Assembly: GCF_002310495.1 (NCBI RefSeq)
Contig: NZ_CP023344.1
Span: 2,418,001 to 2,482,000, forward strand
DNA: 64,000 nt
Origin: Nibricoccus aquaticus
GTDB taxonomy: Bacteria; Verrucomicrobiota; Verrucomicrobiia; Opitutales; Opitutaceae
Direction of reading: 5' to 3'
Below are positions 28,021 to 39,478 of the stretch, piece by piece. Under the pieces are notes generated by a model. It worked only from the letters and a program-made list of their open reading frames with translations. It ran no database searches and was not told the DNA's origin. The first letter of the stretch is position 1. Each line of letters opens with the position of its first letter. Both the position numbers and the translations under genes were made by a program.

Positions 28021-29838
28021 ATGCTGCGCACCCGGCTTTATTTCGGACTGCTGCCGCTGTTGTTGCTGTTCATCGGCGTGGGGTTGGCGGCGATGTATAT
28101 CTGCCGCGATCTCGGGCGGTCGATCGAGGCGAAGCTGGGGGCGAGCTATAAGGTCATGATTGGCTGTCACGAGATGCGCGAGGCGGCGTATGCGATGACG
28201 ACGGCGATTCACGAGGCGCAGAACGGACGGATGCTGGATGCGCGGCCGGTGTTCGAGAATCAGCGCGGAATTTTTAAGCGCACGCTGATGGATCAGTCGT
28301 TCGTGTCGGCGGGGACGGCGCGGACGGAGGCGCTGGCGAAGGTGGCGGATGCGTTTGAGGAGTTGGTGGGATTTGGCGACGCGATGTTCGAGCGCGGGGC
28401 GGCGGTGACGCAGCGGAATTACTACCAGACGGAGCAGGCGCTGTTCAAAACGCTGCGCACGCTGGAGGAGCTGACGCACGCGGATTACCAGGAGCTGCAG
28501 AAGGAGGGGCAACGCGTGGCGGATGTGGCGCGGTTGAGTATCAACTTCGTGGCGGTGGCGATGGTGGGGGGTATCGTGATGTCGCTGGTGATGTCGTATG
28601 CGCTGGCGCGGTCGTTGTTGAAACCGATCCGGGCGCTCACGGTGTCGGCGGCGGCGCTCGGCGATGGGAATCTGGACAACGATGTGCCGGTGACTTCGAA
28701 GGACGAGTTGGGTGAACTGGCGCGGACATTTAACTTGATGGCGGCGAAGCTGCGGACGTATCGCGATGCGACGGCGGCGAAGGTGGTGCGCGCGCAACGG
28801 ACGATGGAGGCGACGCTGACCTCGACGCCCGATCCGCTGTTTGTGGTGGCGAAGGATGGCACGCCGGAGTTGCGGAATCCGGCGGCGGAGGAGGTGGCGG
28901 CGTCGGAGGAGTTCGCGAACGGATTTCCCGAGTGGCTGATGAAGCCGCTGCGGATGGTGCTCTCGACGGGCGTTCACTATGTGCCGACGGGGTACGATCA
29001 CGTCGTGACGGTGCACATCGGGCGCGATGAGCGGCATTACCTGCCGCGCATCTTGTCGATCGGCGACACGCTCACGGGGTTCGGCGGGGCGGCGATGATT
29101 TTGCAGGATGTCACCAAGTTCCGGTTACTGGATGACGCGAAGACCAACCTCGTGGGCACGGTGAGCCATGAGTTGAAGACGCCGCTGACGAGTCTGCGGA
29201 TGGCGGTCTATTTGTTGCTGGAGGAAAATTTCGGGAAGCTGACGGCGGCGCAGAAGGATCTGCTCGAAACGGCGCGCGACGATGCGGACCGGTTGCTGCG
29301 GATCTTGAACGACATTCTGGATCTCTCGCGGATCGAGAGCGGTATCGCATCGCTCAACCGGCGCGAGGTGGCGGTGGTGGCGTTGCTCGACGACATGGCG
29401 AAGGAGATGAAGGCGATCACGGATGCGGCGGGGCAGCGGATCGAGGTGTTGATTGCTGAGGGCGTGGCGGAGACGGTGAGCGTCGATCCCGACCGGTTGC
29501 GGCATGTGTTCATCAACCTGCTGGCGAATGCGTCGAAGTACTCTCCAGAGGGGAGCGTGATCACGCTCTATGCGCAGCCGGGCGGGGAGGGTGTGGTGCG
29601 CTTTGGCGTGCGCGATCGCGGTCCGGGAATTCCTGACGAGAGCCAGCCGTATGTCTTCGAGAAGTTTTACCGCGTGCCGGGGCAGACGCGGAAAGGTGCG
29701 GGGCTGGGGCTCACGATCGCGCGCGAGATCGTGGTGGAGCACGGCGGGGCGATCGGGTGCTCAAGCAAGGTGGGGGAGGGAAGCGATTTTCACTTCCTGA
29801 TTCCGGTGAGCGAGGCGGCGGTGGGGCGGAAAAATTAA
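28021..29838 (+). CDS. KinB-like sensor histidine kinase
   Basis: 605 residues. TM1 (about 8-28) and TM2 (about 180-203) flank a helical periplasmic sensor of about 150 residues. Then come HAMP (about 205-260), a PAS-like region (about 265-365), HisKA with H383 in VSHELKTPLTSLRMAVYLLL, and an HATPase domain with LLANASKYSPEGS and GAGLGLTIAREIV. The VSHELKTPLTSLR box and domain order match KinB, the partner of AlgB, which fits the NtrC-family regulator just upstream. It probably senses an envelope or external signal. The 3-prime end overlaps the convergent acetyltransferase gene by 4 bases. Confidence 0.9.
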   Translation: MLRTRLYFGLLPLLLLFIGVGLAAMYICRDLGRSIEAKLGASYKVMIGCHEMREAAYAMTTAIHEAQNGRMLDARPVFENQRGIFKRTLMDQSFVSAGTARTEALAKVADAFEELVGFGDAMFERGAAVTQRNYYQTEQALFKTLRTLEELTHADYQELQKEGQRVADVARLSINFVAVAMVGGIVMSLVMSYALARSLLKPIRALTVSAAALGDGNLDNDVPVTSKDELGELARTFNLMAAKLRTYRDATAAKVVRAQRTMEATLTSTPDPLFVVAKDGTPELRNPAAEEVAASEEFANGFPEWLMKPLRMVLSTGVHYVPTGYDHVVTVHIGRDERHYLPRILSIGDTLTGFGGAAMILQDVTKFRLLDDAKTNLVGTVSHELKTPLTSLRMAVYLLLEENFGKLTAAQKDLLETARDDADRLLRILNDILDLSRIESGIASLNRREVAVVALLDDMAKEMKAITDAAGQRIEVLIAEGVAETVSVDPDRLRHVFINLLANASKYSPEGSVITLYAQPGGEGVVRFGVRDRGPGIPDESQPYVFEKFYRVPGQTRKGAGLGLTIAREIVVEHGGAIGCSSKVGEGSDFHFLIPVSEAAVGRKN

Positions 29839-30280
29839 GCCGATTTGCTATCCGTCTCCTTCAGTTGCTTTCGATAGACGGCCTGAGTCTTAGAGTGGAT
29901 GAAACCGATGGCAGGATAAAAGAGGTGGCTCTCTTCTCGGACCGTATTGCTGCGTACCACGACCGCACTCGCGTTGATTGCCGACGCCCACTGCTCTGCT
30001 CGCTGAACGAGGCTGCGACCCGTGCCCAGGCGACGGGCGTTCCCGTCTACGATGAGCCCGACGATTTCGACCCTGAATCCTGACTCTAAAACTTCGGATG
30101 CATGGGCCTGCAGCCAACCAACTATTTCCTCTTTGAAGCTGGCGACGATCATCAGGTGGTCAGGGTTGCCGATGATTTTGGAGAGGCGGTCGGAAATGGC
30201 TTGGGCGTTGGCGACATAGCCAAGTTCTCCCGTTAGTCGGGCAATTGCTGCTGCGTCGGAGAGAAGCGCGTCACGAATAG

Positions 30281-30284
<4 letters not shown>
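29835..30284 (-). CDS. GNAT family N-acetyltransferase
   Basis: 149 residues. IRDALLSDAAAIARLTGELG is a typical GNAT opening. VEIVGLIVDGNARRLGTGRS is the acetyl-CoA-binding motif A (R/Q-x-x-G-x-G/A form), and SHLFYPAIGFI is the C-terminal motif B. It transfers acetyl from acetyl-CoA to an amine; the substrate is unknown. The GTG start overlaps the stop of the U32 peptidase gene upstream (GTGA), so the two are probably cotranslated. AT content is higher than in the neighbours. Confidence 0.88.
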
Positions 30285-32908
<2,624 letters not shown>

Positions 32909-32978
32909 GATCGATCAGGACGGTAGCGCGGCGGGGGCGGCGGGCAAGCTGTGCGATGGCGCGGGCGTGTGGAGTTTT

Positions 32979-33014
32979 GAAAATAAAAAGGCGGACCGAC
33001 GAAGCGGTCCGCCT
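32979..33014 (-). terminator. Rho-independent terminator of the PEP-CTERM gene
   Basis: On the minus strand AGGCGGACCG pairs with CGGTCCGCCT around a 5-base loop and is followed by TTTTTATTTTC. It lies about 50 bases after the PEP-CTERM stop codon. Confidence 0.88.
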
Positions 33015-33065
33015 GTGAGGAACGGGAGAGTTGAGTGGAGCGGCTATTTTTCCGCGTGAGATCGC

Positions 33066-33809
33066 TCAGGCTTTGCGGGCGGCGAGGCGGCGGCGGAGGG
33101 CGACTCCGGCGAGGAGGACGCCGGCGCCGATCAGGCCGTAGGTGGAGGGCTCGGGGACGGGGACGTTGGCTTCTTCGGGGAGCGGGCAGCCGATGGCGAG
33201 AATGCTGCCGTCGAGGACGAGCTGGACGTCGGAGGCGACGCTGTTGCCGGTATTACCGAAGAAAAATTCGTCGGGGGAATTGGGCTGGATGGAGGTGACG
33301 CGGAAGGAGAGGGCGATGAGGTTGCCGAAATTAGTTTCGGCGTAGTTGAGGAAGCTGTTGTTGAGCGTGAACTCGAGGAAGCCGGTGGTGGCGGGGTTGC
33401 GCTGGGTGGAGGAGATGAAGTTGGGGGAATCGTCGAGGGCGTTGTAGATGGAGGTGCCGGTGCCGCCGGCGAGGAGGGTCGGGATGGAGACGCCGACGGA
33501 GGCGATGGTGACGCTCTCGTTGGCGTCGGGGGAAGAGCCGAAGGGGTTGTTGATGCGGAGCTTGGCGCTGGTGAGGCTGCCAGCGAGGTCGGTGAGGTTG
33601 AAAACGAAGAAGCTGCGGTAGATCTCGGTGCCGAAGTCACCGGCGAGGTAGCTGGTGTTGGAGGCGGTATGGTTGCCCGAGGAGTCGTAGTGGCCGCGGT
33701 CGTAGCTGTTGAGGGTGAGCTGGGCTTGGGCTGCGGTCGCAAGGACGGCGGAGAGGGCGAAGGTGGCGGCGACGCGGCTGAGCAGGTGGAGGGGGCGAAT
33801 TGTTGTCAT
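33066..33809 (-). CDS. PEP-CTERM sorting domain-containing exported protein
   Basis: 247 residues. A signal peptide (about 1-27, ending AAQAQ) is followed by a Ser/Thr/Asn-rich beta domain with NPFGSSPDANESVTI and similar stretches. The C-terminus is a canonical PEP-CTERM signal: VPEPSTYGLIG, a hydrophobic helix, then the basic RRRLAARK. Such proteins are cut by an exosortase and released to the surface or matrix. The tail differs from the PEPGTV tail of the VIT protein at 61 kb, so it may use a different exosortase. An upstream in-frame ATG at 33839 is possible. The gene is monocistronic with its own terminator. Confidence 0.9.
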   Translation of the reverse strand: MTTIRPLHLLSRVAATFALSAVLATAAQAQLTLNSYDRGHYDSSGNHTASNTSYLAGDFGTEIYRSFFVFNLTDLAGSLTSAKLRINNPFGSSPDANESVTIASVGVSIPTLLAGGTGTSIYNALDDSPNFISSTQRNPATTGFLEFTLNNSFLNYAETNFGNLIALSFRVTSIQPNSPDEFFFGNTGNSVASDVQLVLDGSILAIGCPLPEEANVPVPEPSTYGLIGAGVLLAGVALRRRLAARKA

Positions 33810-33839
33810 GGGCTGAAGTTTGATGCATTTTTTATGCAA

Positions 33840-34144
33840 GAGGACTTCTGCGGCTCAATGGCGATTACCCGGAGCGAGGCTATTTCAGGGAATCCCCGAC
33901 GGAGGGTTGTGGGTGGAGCACTGTTTATGTGCCGGTTTGTTAATCCACGGTGGGCAAGTGCTGGCTAGAGCTTTGTCAGAAAAGTCATGGCCGGTCGGAG
34001 GATGAACCGGGCTTCGTGGCGTGGATGACACGGAGGTCGTCCCCAGAATACGGCCATCACTTTATTTGAACTGCTTGGGCAGTAGAGGGAGCAAGCGGTT
34101 GCGGGTTTGAAGTTTGAGGCGAGGGCGGCTTGCTGGGGGTTAGC
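33840..34144. other. Intergenic region without recognised gene
   Basis: About 305 bases between the divergent PEP-CTERM and PDZ protein genes. It is mixed in composition and no convincing open frame, hairpin with T-run or RNA gene was seen. It is expected to hold both promoters. Confidence 0.4.
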
Positions 34145-34636
34145 ATGAAAATACACGCTCCGATCTACCGAAGGGTTAGCCGACTCGCAGCGTTGGTTGT
34201 GGCGTGGGTGTTGGTGGCCGGGGCTTCGGCGCAGGTACGCGACGGGGTGCCGGGCCCGGCGCTCATCGAGAAAGATGGAGCGGCGGAGCGGCCGGCGTTG
34301 AAGGAGGTGCCGTTTCTCGGGGTCAGTACGCACCGCGCCGATACGGAGGTGGCGGCGAAGGGGAAATCGGCGCGCGGGACGGGGCTGGTGGTGGAGCGGG
34401 TGATGGTGGGGAGCCCGGCGGAGGGAATTTTGAAGCCGCAGGATTTGCTGACTCGGCTGGATGGAGAGGAGCTCGTCGATCCACGTCAGCTTGGGGTGTT
34501 GATCCGGTCGCGGGCGGAGGGCGTGGAGGTGGCGTTGACCGTGGTGCGCGCGGGCAAGGAGCAGGTGGTGCGCGTGAAGTTGGGGAGGCGGGCGATGCCG
34601 CCGCTGCCGGAGCGGGCGAGGCCGGCGTTGCCTTAA
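34145..34636 (+). CDS. Periplasmic PDZ domain protein
   Basis: 163 residues from ATG 34145, preceded by GGGGG at a good ribosome-site distance. A signal peptide (about 1-30, ending GASAQ) leads to a single PDZ-like domain: FLGVSTHRA, GLVVERVMVGSPAEGILKPQ, DLLTRLDGEELVDPRQLG and VALTVVRAGKEQVVRVKLG. There is no protease domain, so it is a stand-alone PDZ adaptor of the periplasm. It is convergent with the Smr gene and the two stops overlap. The partner protein is unknown. Confidence 0.78.
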   Translation: MKIHAPIYRRVSRLAALVVAWVLVAGASAQVRDGVPGPALIEKDGAAERPALKEVPFLGVSTHRADTEVAAKGKSARGTGLVVERVMVGSPAEGILKPQDLLTRLDGEELVDPRQLGVLIRSRAEGVEVALTVVRAGKEQVVRVKLGRRAMPPLPERARPALP

Positions 34637-34926
34637 TTTTTGAGGGTCACGAGCGTCGCGCCCCAGCTGCCGGAGGTTTCGTCGCCGAGTCGGAAGTTTG
34701 CGACGAGTGGGGAGCGGCGGAGGAGGGCGTGGACGGTTTCACGGAGGGTGCCGGTGCCTTTGCCGTGGACGATGCGGACGGTGAGGATGCGGCGTTCGCG
34801 GCAGGCTTCGAGGTAAGCAGGGACGACTTGGGAAACGTCGCGCGGGGCGAAGGTGTGCAGATCGAGTTCGCCAGTGATCGGAATGCGGACGGGCTCAGAG
34901 TCGTCGGCGTCGAGGGCGGCGGACAT
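34633..34926 (-). CDS. Small Smr domain protein
   Basis: 97 residues forming one Smr domain: ELDLHTFAPRDV carries the conserved DLH, and VRIVHGKGTGTLRETVHALL carries the HGKGTG motif. Smr domains nick or bind nucleic acids and occur at the C-terminus of MutS2. Stand-alone forms such as this are common; the substrate may be branched DNA or mRNA. A short repeat-like spacer (AAGGCCGAAGGTCGAATGCC, about 34941-34960) separates it from the tatA-like gene upstream. Confidence 0.85.
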   Translation of the reverse strand: MSAALDADDSEPVRIPITGELDLHTFAPRDVSQVVPAYLEACRERRILTVRIVHGKGTGTLRETVHALLRRSPLVANFRLGDETSGSWGATLVTLKN

Positions 34927-34989
34927 GGAAATCGAGAAAGTCCGAAGGCCGAAGGTCGAATGCCGAAAGGGCGAGAGCTGGTATGCCGG

Positions 34990-35337
34990 CTAGGGCGTGG
35001 GCTCGGGGGGAATCGCGGGCGGCGGCGTGGCCGGAGGAGGTGTGTGCGATAGAGATGGAGGAGTCGCGGCTGGTGGTGGCAGGGCAACTGGGGAAATGGG
35101 GGCGAGGGCTTGGCGGACGGGTTTGGTGACGACTTCGGGGACTTCGTCGATCGCTTGCTTTATCTGATCTTCGACGCCGCTGGTGACTTTTTTGAATTCG
35201 CGGATGGATTTGCCGAGTCCGCGGGCGAGTTCGGGCATTTTCTTGCCGCCGAAAAGGAGGAGGACGACGAGGAAGATCGCCATCATTTCGCCGCCGCCGA
35301 TGTCGAGGAAGGCGAGGAGTTGTGCGGAGGGTGGCAT
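34990..35337 (-). CDS. tatA: TatA/TatE family twin-arginine translocase subunit
   Basis: 115 residues. A short N-terminus and one transmembrane helix (MAIFLVVLLLFGGKKMPELA, with the FGGKKMPEL hinge) are followed by the amphipathic helix ARGLGKSIREFKKVT and a Pro/Ala-rich tail. This is the standard layout of TatA, which forms the pore for folded twin-arginine proteins. tatB and tatC are not in the window. The long proline-rich tail is at the variable end of the family. Confidence 0.93.
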   Translation of the reverse strand: MPPSAQLLAFLDIGGGEMMAIFLVVLLLFGGKKMPELARGLGKSIREFKKVTSGVEDQIKQAIDEVPEVVTKPVRQALAPISPVALPPPAATPPSLSHTPPPATPPPAIPPEPTP

Positions 35338-35401
35338 GGGCGGGATGCGGCGGCGTTGAGTGCTTAAAGCGGATTTCGGGCCGCAGGTAAGTGTGGCGTG
35401 G

Positions 35402-36325
35402 TCACTTCACGTGGACCTGCACGACGAAGTTTTGTGTCTGGCCGGGTGGCACCCATTGCAGGCCGAGTTTGTGTTCGGGGGCGTTGGCGGGGCCCATCCA
35501 CGGTTCGACGCAGTAGAACGGGGCGGTGTCGTCGAGCGTCCAGGTGACGAAAGTGGCGTCGGGTGGCGGGACTTTGCTGGTGCCAATGCTGACGGAGACT
35601 TCGCCGGGCTGGCCCTTGGGGCCGAAGGTGATGGCGTTGGATTTGAGATTGGTGTGGAAGAGATCGACGAGGGCTTTGTTGGCGAGGTTCTCCTGCGGAT
35701 CGAAGGCGGGGCCGGGGGAGAGTTTGCCGTTGGACTGGTCCTGGCGGAGCGTCTTACCGGCGGGAATACGGATGGCGTAGTCGGAGCGGGAGAGGCCTTC
35801 GTTCCACGGAACGGTGAAGTAGAAGTGGTGGCCGGCGCTCCACGGGATGGGGGTGGTGCCGAGGTTTTTGAGGGTGAATTCGCAGGAGAGACCGAGCGGC
35901 TCGAAGAGGTAAGTGACGGTGAATTCGTAGTCGTACGGGTAGGCGGCCTTGGCTTCGGCGTCGGGGACGAACTGGGCGGCAAAACCGCGGGCGTCGCAGC
36001 GGGTGGTCTTGAAGTGACCCTGGCGGGCGATGCCGTGCATGGGCATGGGGCGGCGAACGCCGTCGGGGCCGCGCCAGAAGTGGATATCGCCGTTGTCGTA
36101 GGTGCGGGCGTTGAACGGGAAAAGGATGGGGTTGCCGCCGCGGGTCTTGAAGAAGTCGTCGATGTTTGTGACCTCGGGCCAATGCACGATGTCGCGCACG
36201 GAGCCATCGCCGAGCGTGAGGTGCCAGTGCATGAGGCGTGCGCCGCGCTCGGGCATGGCGAGGAAGGTCGAGTTGCCGACCTGCCAGCGTGTGAGTTCCT
36301 GTCCGAGATAAGGCACCTTTTCCAT
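35402..36325 (-). CDS. Aldose 1-epimerase family protein
   Basis: 307 residues from ATG 36325. The beta-sandwich galactose-mutarotase fold is indicated by GGNPILFPFNART, MPMHGIARQGHFKTTR and SAGHHFYFTVPW, whose histidines (in MHG and GHH) are the expected catalytic ones, together with the Glu of a later strand. It interconverts anomers of an aldose or hexose phosphate. It is divergent from the nfeD gene and not in an obvious sugar operon. Confidence 0.85.
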   Translation of the reverse strand: MEKVPYLGQELTRWQVGNSTFLAMPERGARLMHWHLTLGDGSVRDIVHWPEVTNIDDFFKTRGGNPILFPFNARTYDNGDIHFWRGPDGVRRPMPMHGIARQGHFKTTRCDARGFAAQFVPDAEAKAAYPYDYEFTVTYLFEPLGLSCEFTLKNLGTTPIPWSAGHHFYFTVPWNEGLSRSDYAIRIPAGKTLRQDQSNGKLSPGPAFDPQENLANKALVDLFHTNLKSNAITFGPKGQPGEVSVSIGTSKVPPPDATFVTWTLDDTAPFYCVEPWMGPANAPEHKLGLQWVPPGQTQNFVVQVHVK

Positions 36326-36472
36326 TGGGCCGATGGTGTGGCCGGGGAGGGGCGGGCACGCAAAATTTTTTTCGGGAGCGGGGTCGAAAGTTTTGGCGGC
36401 GTTGTAACGGGTTTGCTGCCCAGCGCGCTTGCATGTGCAAAATGCGGCGCTCAACGTCGGCGGCAAATCCCC

Positions 36473-37945
36473 ATGGTGCGTTATCTGTTTAAGCTTTGGT
36501 TGGCGGTCAGTGTCGCAGTGGCGGCGTGTTTCGCGCAGAGCGAGCCGGTGCCTGCGCTGCCGACGGGCGCTCCAGTGTCGGTTGAGCCGATACTCAAGGT
36601 GGTCGCGGGCAAGAAGAGTGTGATGGTGATTCCGGTGCGGGAGGCGATCGACGAGCCGGTGCTGTATATTTTGCGGCGCGGATTGAAGGAGGCGATCGAG
36701 CAGAAGATGGATGTGGTGGTGCTCGATATGGACACGCCGGGCGGAAGTCTCGGGACGACGTTCGAGATTCTGGAGGCGCTGGAGAAATTTTCCGGGCAGA
36801 CGGTGACGTTTGTGAACAAGGATGCGATTTCGGCGGGCGCGTTTATCGCGGCGGCGACGCATGAGATTCATTTTGCGCCCAATGGAGTGATCGGGGCGGC
36901 GGCACCGGTGAGCGGCGGCGGGCAGGACATCGACAAGACGATGAAGGCGAAGGTCGTCAGTTATCTGAAGGCGCGCATCCGCTCGATTTCGGAAGGAAAG
37001 GGTTATCGCGGTGAGGTGATCTCGGCGATGATCGACGAGTCGTCTGAATTTAAGATCGGAGACCGCGTGCTGAAGAAGAAAGACGAGCTGCTTTCGCTGA
37101 CGGCGAAGGAAGCGAACGAGCAATTCGGCGAACCGGCGCAGGCGCTGCTGGCGGCGGGGATTTCAAAGGATATTGAGGAGTTGCTGACGAAGAAATTTGG
37201 CACGGACGGTTATGCGGTAAAGCGGCTGGAGGTGACCTGGTCGGAGAAACTCGCGCAGTATCTGAACGCAATTAAGCCGATATTGCTCGGGCTTGGGTTG
37301 CTGGCGGTGTTCATCGAGTTCAAGACGCCGGGTTTTGGTGTGTTTGGAATCGTGGGCGGTTTTCTGCTGGGGATTGTTTTCCTGAGCAGCTACGCGGCGG
37401 GGCTTTCCGGGCATGAGCCGATTCTGATGTTTGCGGTGGGGGTCGTGCTGCTGGCGCTGGAGTTGTTTTTGTTTCCCGGCGTGGTGTTCGTAGCGCTCAC
37501 GGGTGTCGTTTTGATGCTGGGTTCGCTGGTGTGGGCGATGGCGGATCTGTGGCCGAATGAACCGGTGTCGATCGCGTGGTCGGCGGATGCGTTTGTGCAG
37601 CCGATGATGAGTCTGGGCTTCGGCGTGGTGATCGCGGTCGCGCTGGGTGCGGCGTTGTTGCGCTTCATGCCGCGCGGCTGGTTTTGGGACAGGATGATCA
37701 TCAGTGCGGCCATCGATGGCGCGGCGCAGATCTCGGGCTCGTCCGTAGAAGCGGGCGGACGGGTGCGCGCGATGGTCGGGCGTAGTGGCGTCGCGGCGAC
37801 TGATCTGCGGCCTGGCGGGCAGGTGGAGATCGACGGGGAGCGTTTCGAGGCTCGCGTGGATGTCGGCTCGGTGCGCGCGGGTGCGCGGATCGTGGTGCGC
37901 GGGCGGACGGATTTTTCGCTGATCGTCGAGGAGGAGCGCGCATGA
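36473..37945 (+). CDS. NfeD1b-type membrane serine protease
   Basis: 490 residues from ATG 36473. A signal peptide (about 1-22) leads to a ClpP-like protease domain (about 45-240) with DMDTPGGSLG and catalytic S120 in DAISAGAFIA. Four to five transmembrane helices (about 262-400) and a C-terminal OB-fold NfeD domain (about 415-485, SGVAATDLRPGGQVEIDGER) follow. NfeD proteases pair with flotillin or stomatin-type proteins in membrane microdomains. Its stop overlaps the next nfeD-like gene (ATGA), and floA follows. The open frame extends far upstream of the ATG but only antisense to the epimerase gene. Confidence 0.9.
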   Translation: MVRYLFKLWLAVSVAVAACFAQSEPVPALPTGAPVSVEPILKVVAGKKSVMVIPVREAIDEPVLYILRRGLKEAIEQKMDVVVLDMDTPGGSLGTTFEILEALEKFSGQTVTFVNKDAISAGAFIAAATHEIHFAPNGVIGAAAPVSGGGQDIDKTMKAKVVSYLKARIRSISEGKGYRGEVISAMIDESSEFKIGDRVLKKKDELLSLTAKEANEQFGEPAQALLAAGISKDIEELLTKKFGTDGYAVKRLEVTWSEKLAQYLNAIKPILLGLGLLAVFIEFKTPGFGVFGIVGGFLLGIVFLSSYAAGLSGHEPILMFAVGVVLLALELFLFPGVVFVALTGVVLMLGSLVWAMADLWPNEPVSIAWSADAFVQPMMSLGFGVVIAVALGAALLRFMPRGWFWDRMIISAAIDGAAQISGSSVEAGGRVRAMVGRSGVAATDLRPGGQVEIDGERFEARVDVGSVRAGARIVVRGRTDFSLIVEEERA

Positions 37946-38409
37946 ACGCGGTGGTGATTTTGTTTATTCTCGGGATCGCGTTGCTGGCGGCGGAAGTGTG
38001 TCTGCCGGGCGCGGTCGCGGGCATTCTTGGCGGGCTGGCGATGGTGGCGGGCTGCGTGGTGGCTTTTCAGCAGTTTGGATTTTCGGGAGGGATGACGGCG
38101 GTGGGGCTCGCGAGCGGCGTGCTGTTACTGACATTGTATCTCGAGCTGGTGTGGCTGCCGAAGTCGCGGTTTGGGCGCGCGATGGTGGTGACTTCGGCGA
38201 TCGACGGGACCAGCCAGGCGCCGCTGGCGGATGCGGGGCAGGTCGTCGGTAAGGAAGCCGAGGCGGTGACGCCGCTGGCGCCGAGCGGCTTTGTGCTGAT
38301 CGAAGGGCGACGCTACGAAGCGTTTTGCCGGTCCGGACATGCGAGCATCGGCGCGAAGTTGCGCGTCGTGGGGCTCGATAATTTTCGTCTCATTGTCGCT
38401 CAGTCGTAA
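37942..38409 (+). CDS. Short NfeD family protein
   Basis: 155 residues: three transmembrane helices (about 3-22, 26-42, 50-70) and a C-terminal NfeD OB-fold domain (about 85-155, [20 protein letters not shown] and [13 protein letters not shown]). It has no protease domain. It is translationally coupled to the long NfeD protease and followed 8 bp later by floA, the usual nfeD-floA order. It probably anchors or assists FloA in membrane microdomains. Confidence 0.88.
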   Translation: MNAVVILFILGIALLAAEVCLPGAVAGILGGLAMVAGCVVAFQQFGFSGGMTAVGLASGVLLLTLYLELVWLPKSRFGRAMVVTSAIDGTSQAPLADAGQVVGKEAEAVTPLAPSGFVLIEGRRYEAFCRSGHASIGAKLRVVGLDNFRLIVAQS

Positions 38410-38417
38410 TTTTTTCT

Positions 38418-39425
38418 ATGGATATCAAACTCATCATCATCATCGCGGTCGTCATCGCGATCCTCGTGGTCGTCGGCGTTTTTCTGTCGTTCTTCAGCAC
38501 GTGGCTGAAGGCGACGCTCAACGGTGCACCGGTCAGCCCGCTCAATCTTTTGGGGATGCGGCTGGGCGGCGTGCCTTACGGGTTGGTCGTTGATGCGCGC
38601 ATCACGGCGGTGAAGGCGGGCATCGCGGTTTCGACGGATAAAATTTCGGCGCATTATCTGGCGGGCGGCAATGTGGTGCCGACGATCCAGGCGATCATCG
38701 CGGCGCAGAAGGCAGGCATCGCTTTGGACTGGGATCGTGCGTGCGCGATCGATCTTGCGACCAAGGGCTCGGGCAAATCGGTGATCGAAGCCGTGCGTAC
38801 CTCGGTCGATCCCAAGGTGATTGATTGCCCTAATCCGGAGAGTGGTCGCACGACGATCGACGGCGTGGCGAAGGACGGCATCCAGGTGAAGGTGAAGGCT
38901 CGTGTGACGGTGCGGACCAATCTGGAGCGTTTCGTCGGTGGTGCGAAGGAAGACACGATCATCGCGCGCGTGGGCGAAGGCATTGTTTCCACGATCGGTT
39001 CGTCGGAGAGCTACAAGTCGGTGCTTGAATCGCCGGACAGCATTTCGAAGACGGTGCTCGCGCGCGGTCTCGATGTGGGTTCGGCGTTTGAAATTTTGTC
39101 CATCGACATCGCTGACGTGGATGTTGGCGAGAACGTCGGTGCGAAACTCCAGGAAGCGCAGGCTGAGGCGAACAAGAGCATCGCGCAGGCGCAGGCGGAA
39201 ATTCGTCGCGCGGCGGCGGTGGCTGTCGAGCAGGAGATGAAGGCGCGCGTGCAGGAGATGCAGGCGGAAGTCGTGCGCGCTCAGTCGGAAGTACCGAAGG
39301 CGATGGCTGAGGCGTTTCGCACCGGTCGTCTGGGCGTGATGGATTACTACAAGATGGAAAATGTGCAGGCGGACACGGCGATGCGTTCGTCGATCGCGAA
39401 GCCTGACGGCGGCGCTCACAAGTAA
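38418..39425 (+). CDS. floA: Flotillin-like protein FloA
   Basis: 335 residues. An N-terminal membrane segment (about 4-26) is followed by the FloA (UPF0365) body: [60 protein letters not shown] and the [20 protein letters not shown] block. An Ala/Glu/Gln-rich coiled coil (about 240-300) and a [16 protein letters not shown]-terminus end it. FloA scaffolds functional membrane microdomains. It sits at the end of an nfeD-nfeD-floA operon; a hypothetical membrane protein and diacylglycerol kinase follow. Confidence 0.95.
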   Translation: MDIKLIIIIAVVIAILVVVGVFLSFFSTWLKATLNGAPVSPLNLLGMRLGGVPYGLVVDARITAVKAGIAVSTDKISAHYLAGGNVVPTIQAIIAAQKAGIALDWDRACAIDLATKGSGKSVIEAVRTSVDPKVIDCPNPESGRTTIDGVAKDGIQVKVKARVTVRTNLERFVGGAKEDTIIARVGEGIVSTIGSSESYKSVLESPDSISKTVLARGLDVGSAFEILSIDIADVDVGENVGAKLQEAQAEANKSIAQAQAEIRRAAAVAVEQEMKARVQEMQAEVVRAQSEVPKAMAEAFRTGRLGVMDYYKMENVQADTAMRSSIAKPDGGAHK

Positions 39426-39478
39426 GCGGGTTGTTTGCGCACTAAGTTTTCACGCCTTTAGCCAACACACTTCCGCTC

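Noticed and set aside
33965-34333. 122-codon minus-strand frame
   Set aside because: Overlaps the PDZ protein start and spacer; no recognisable features.
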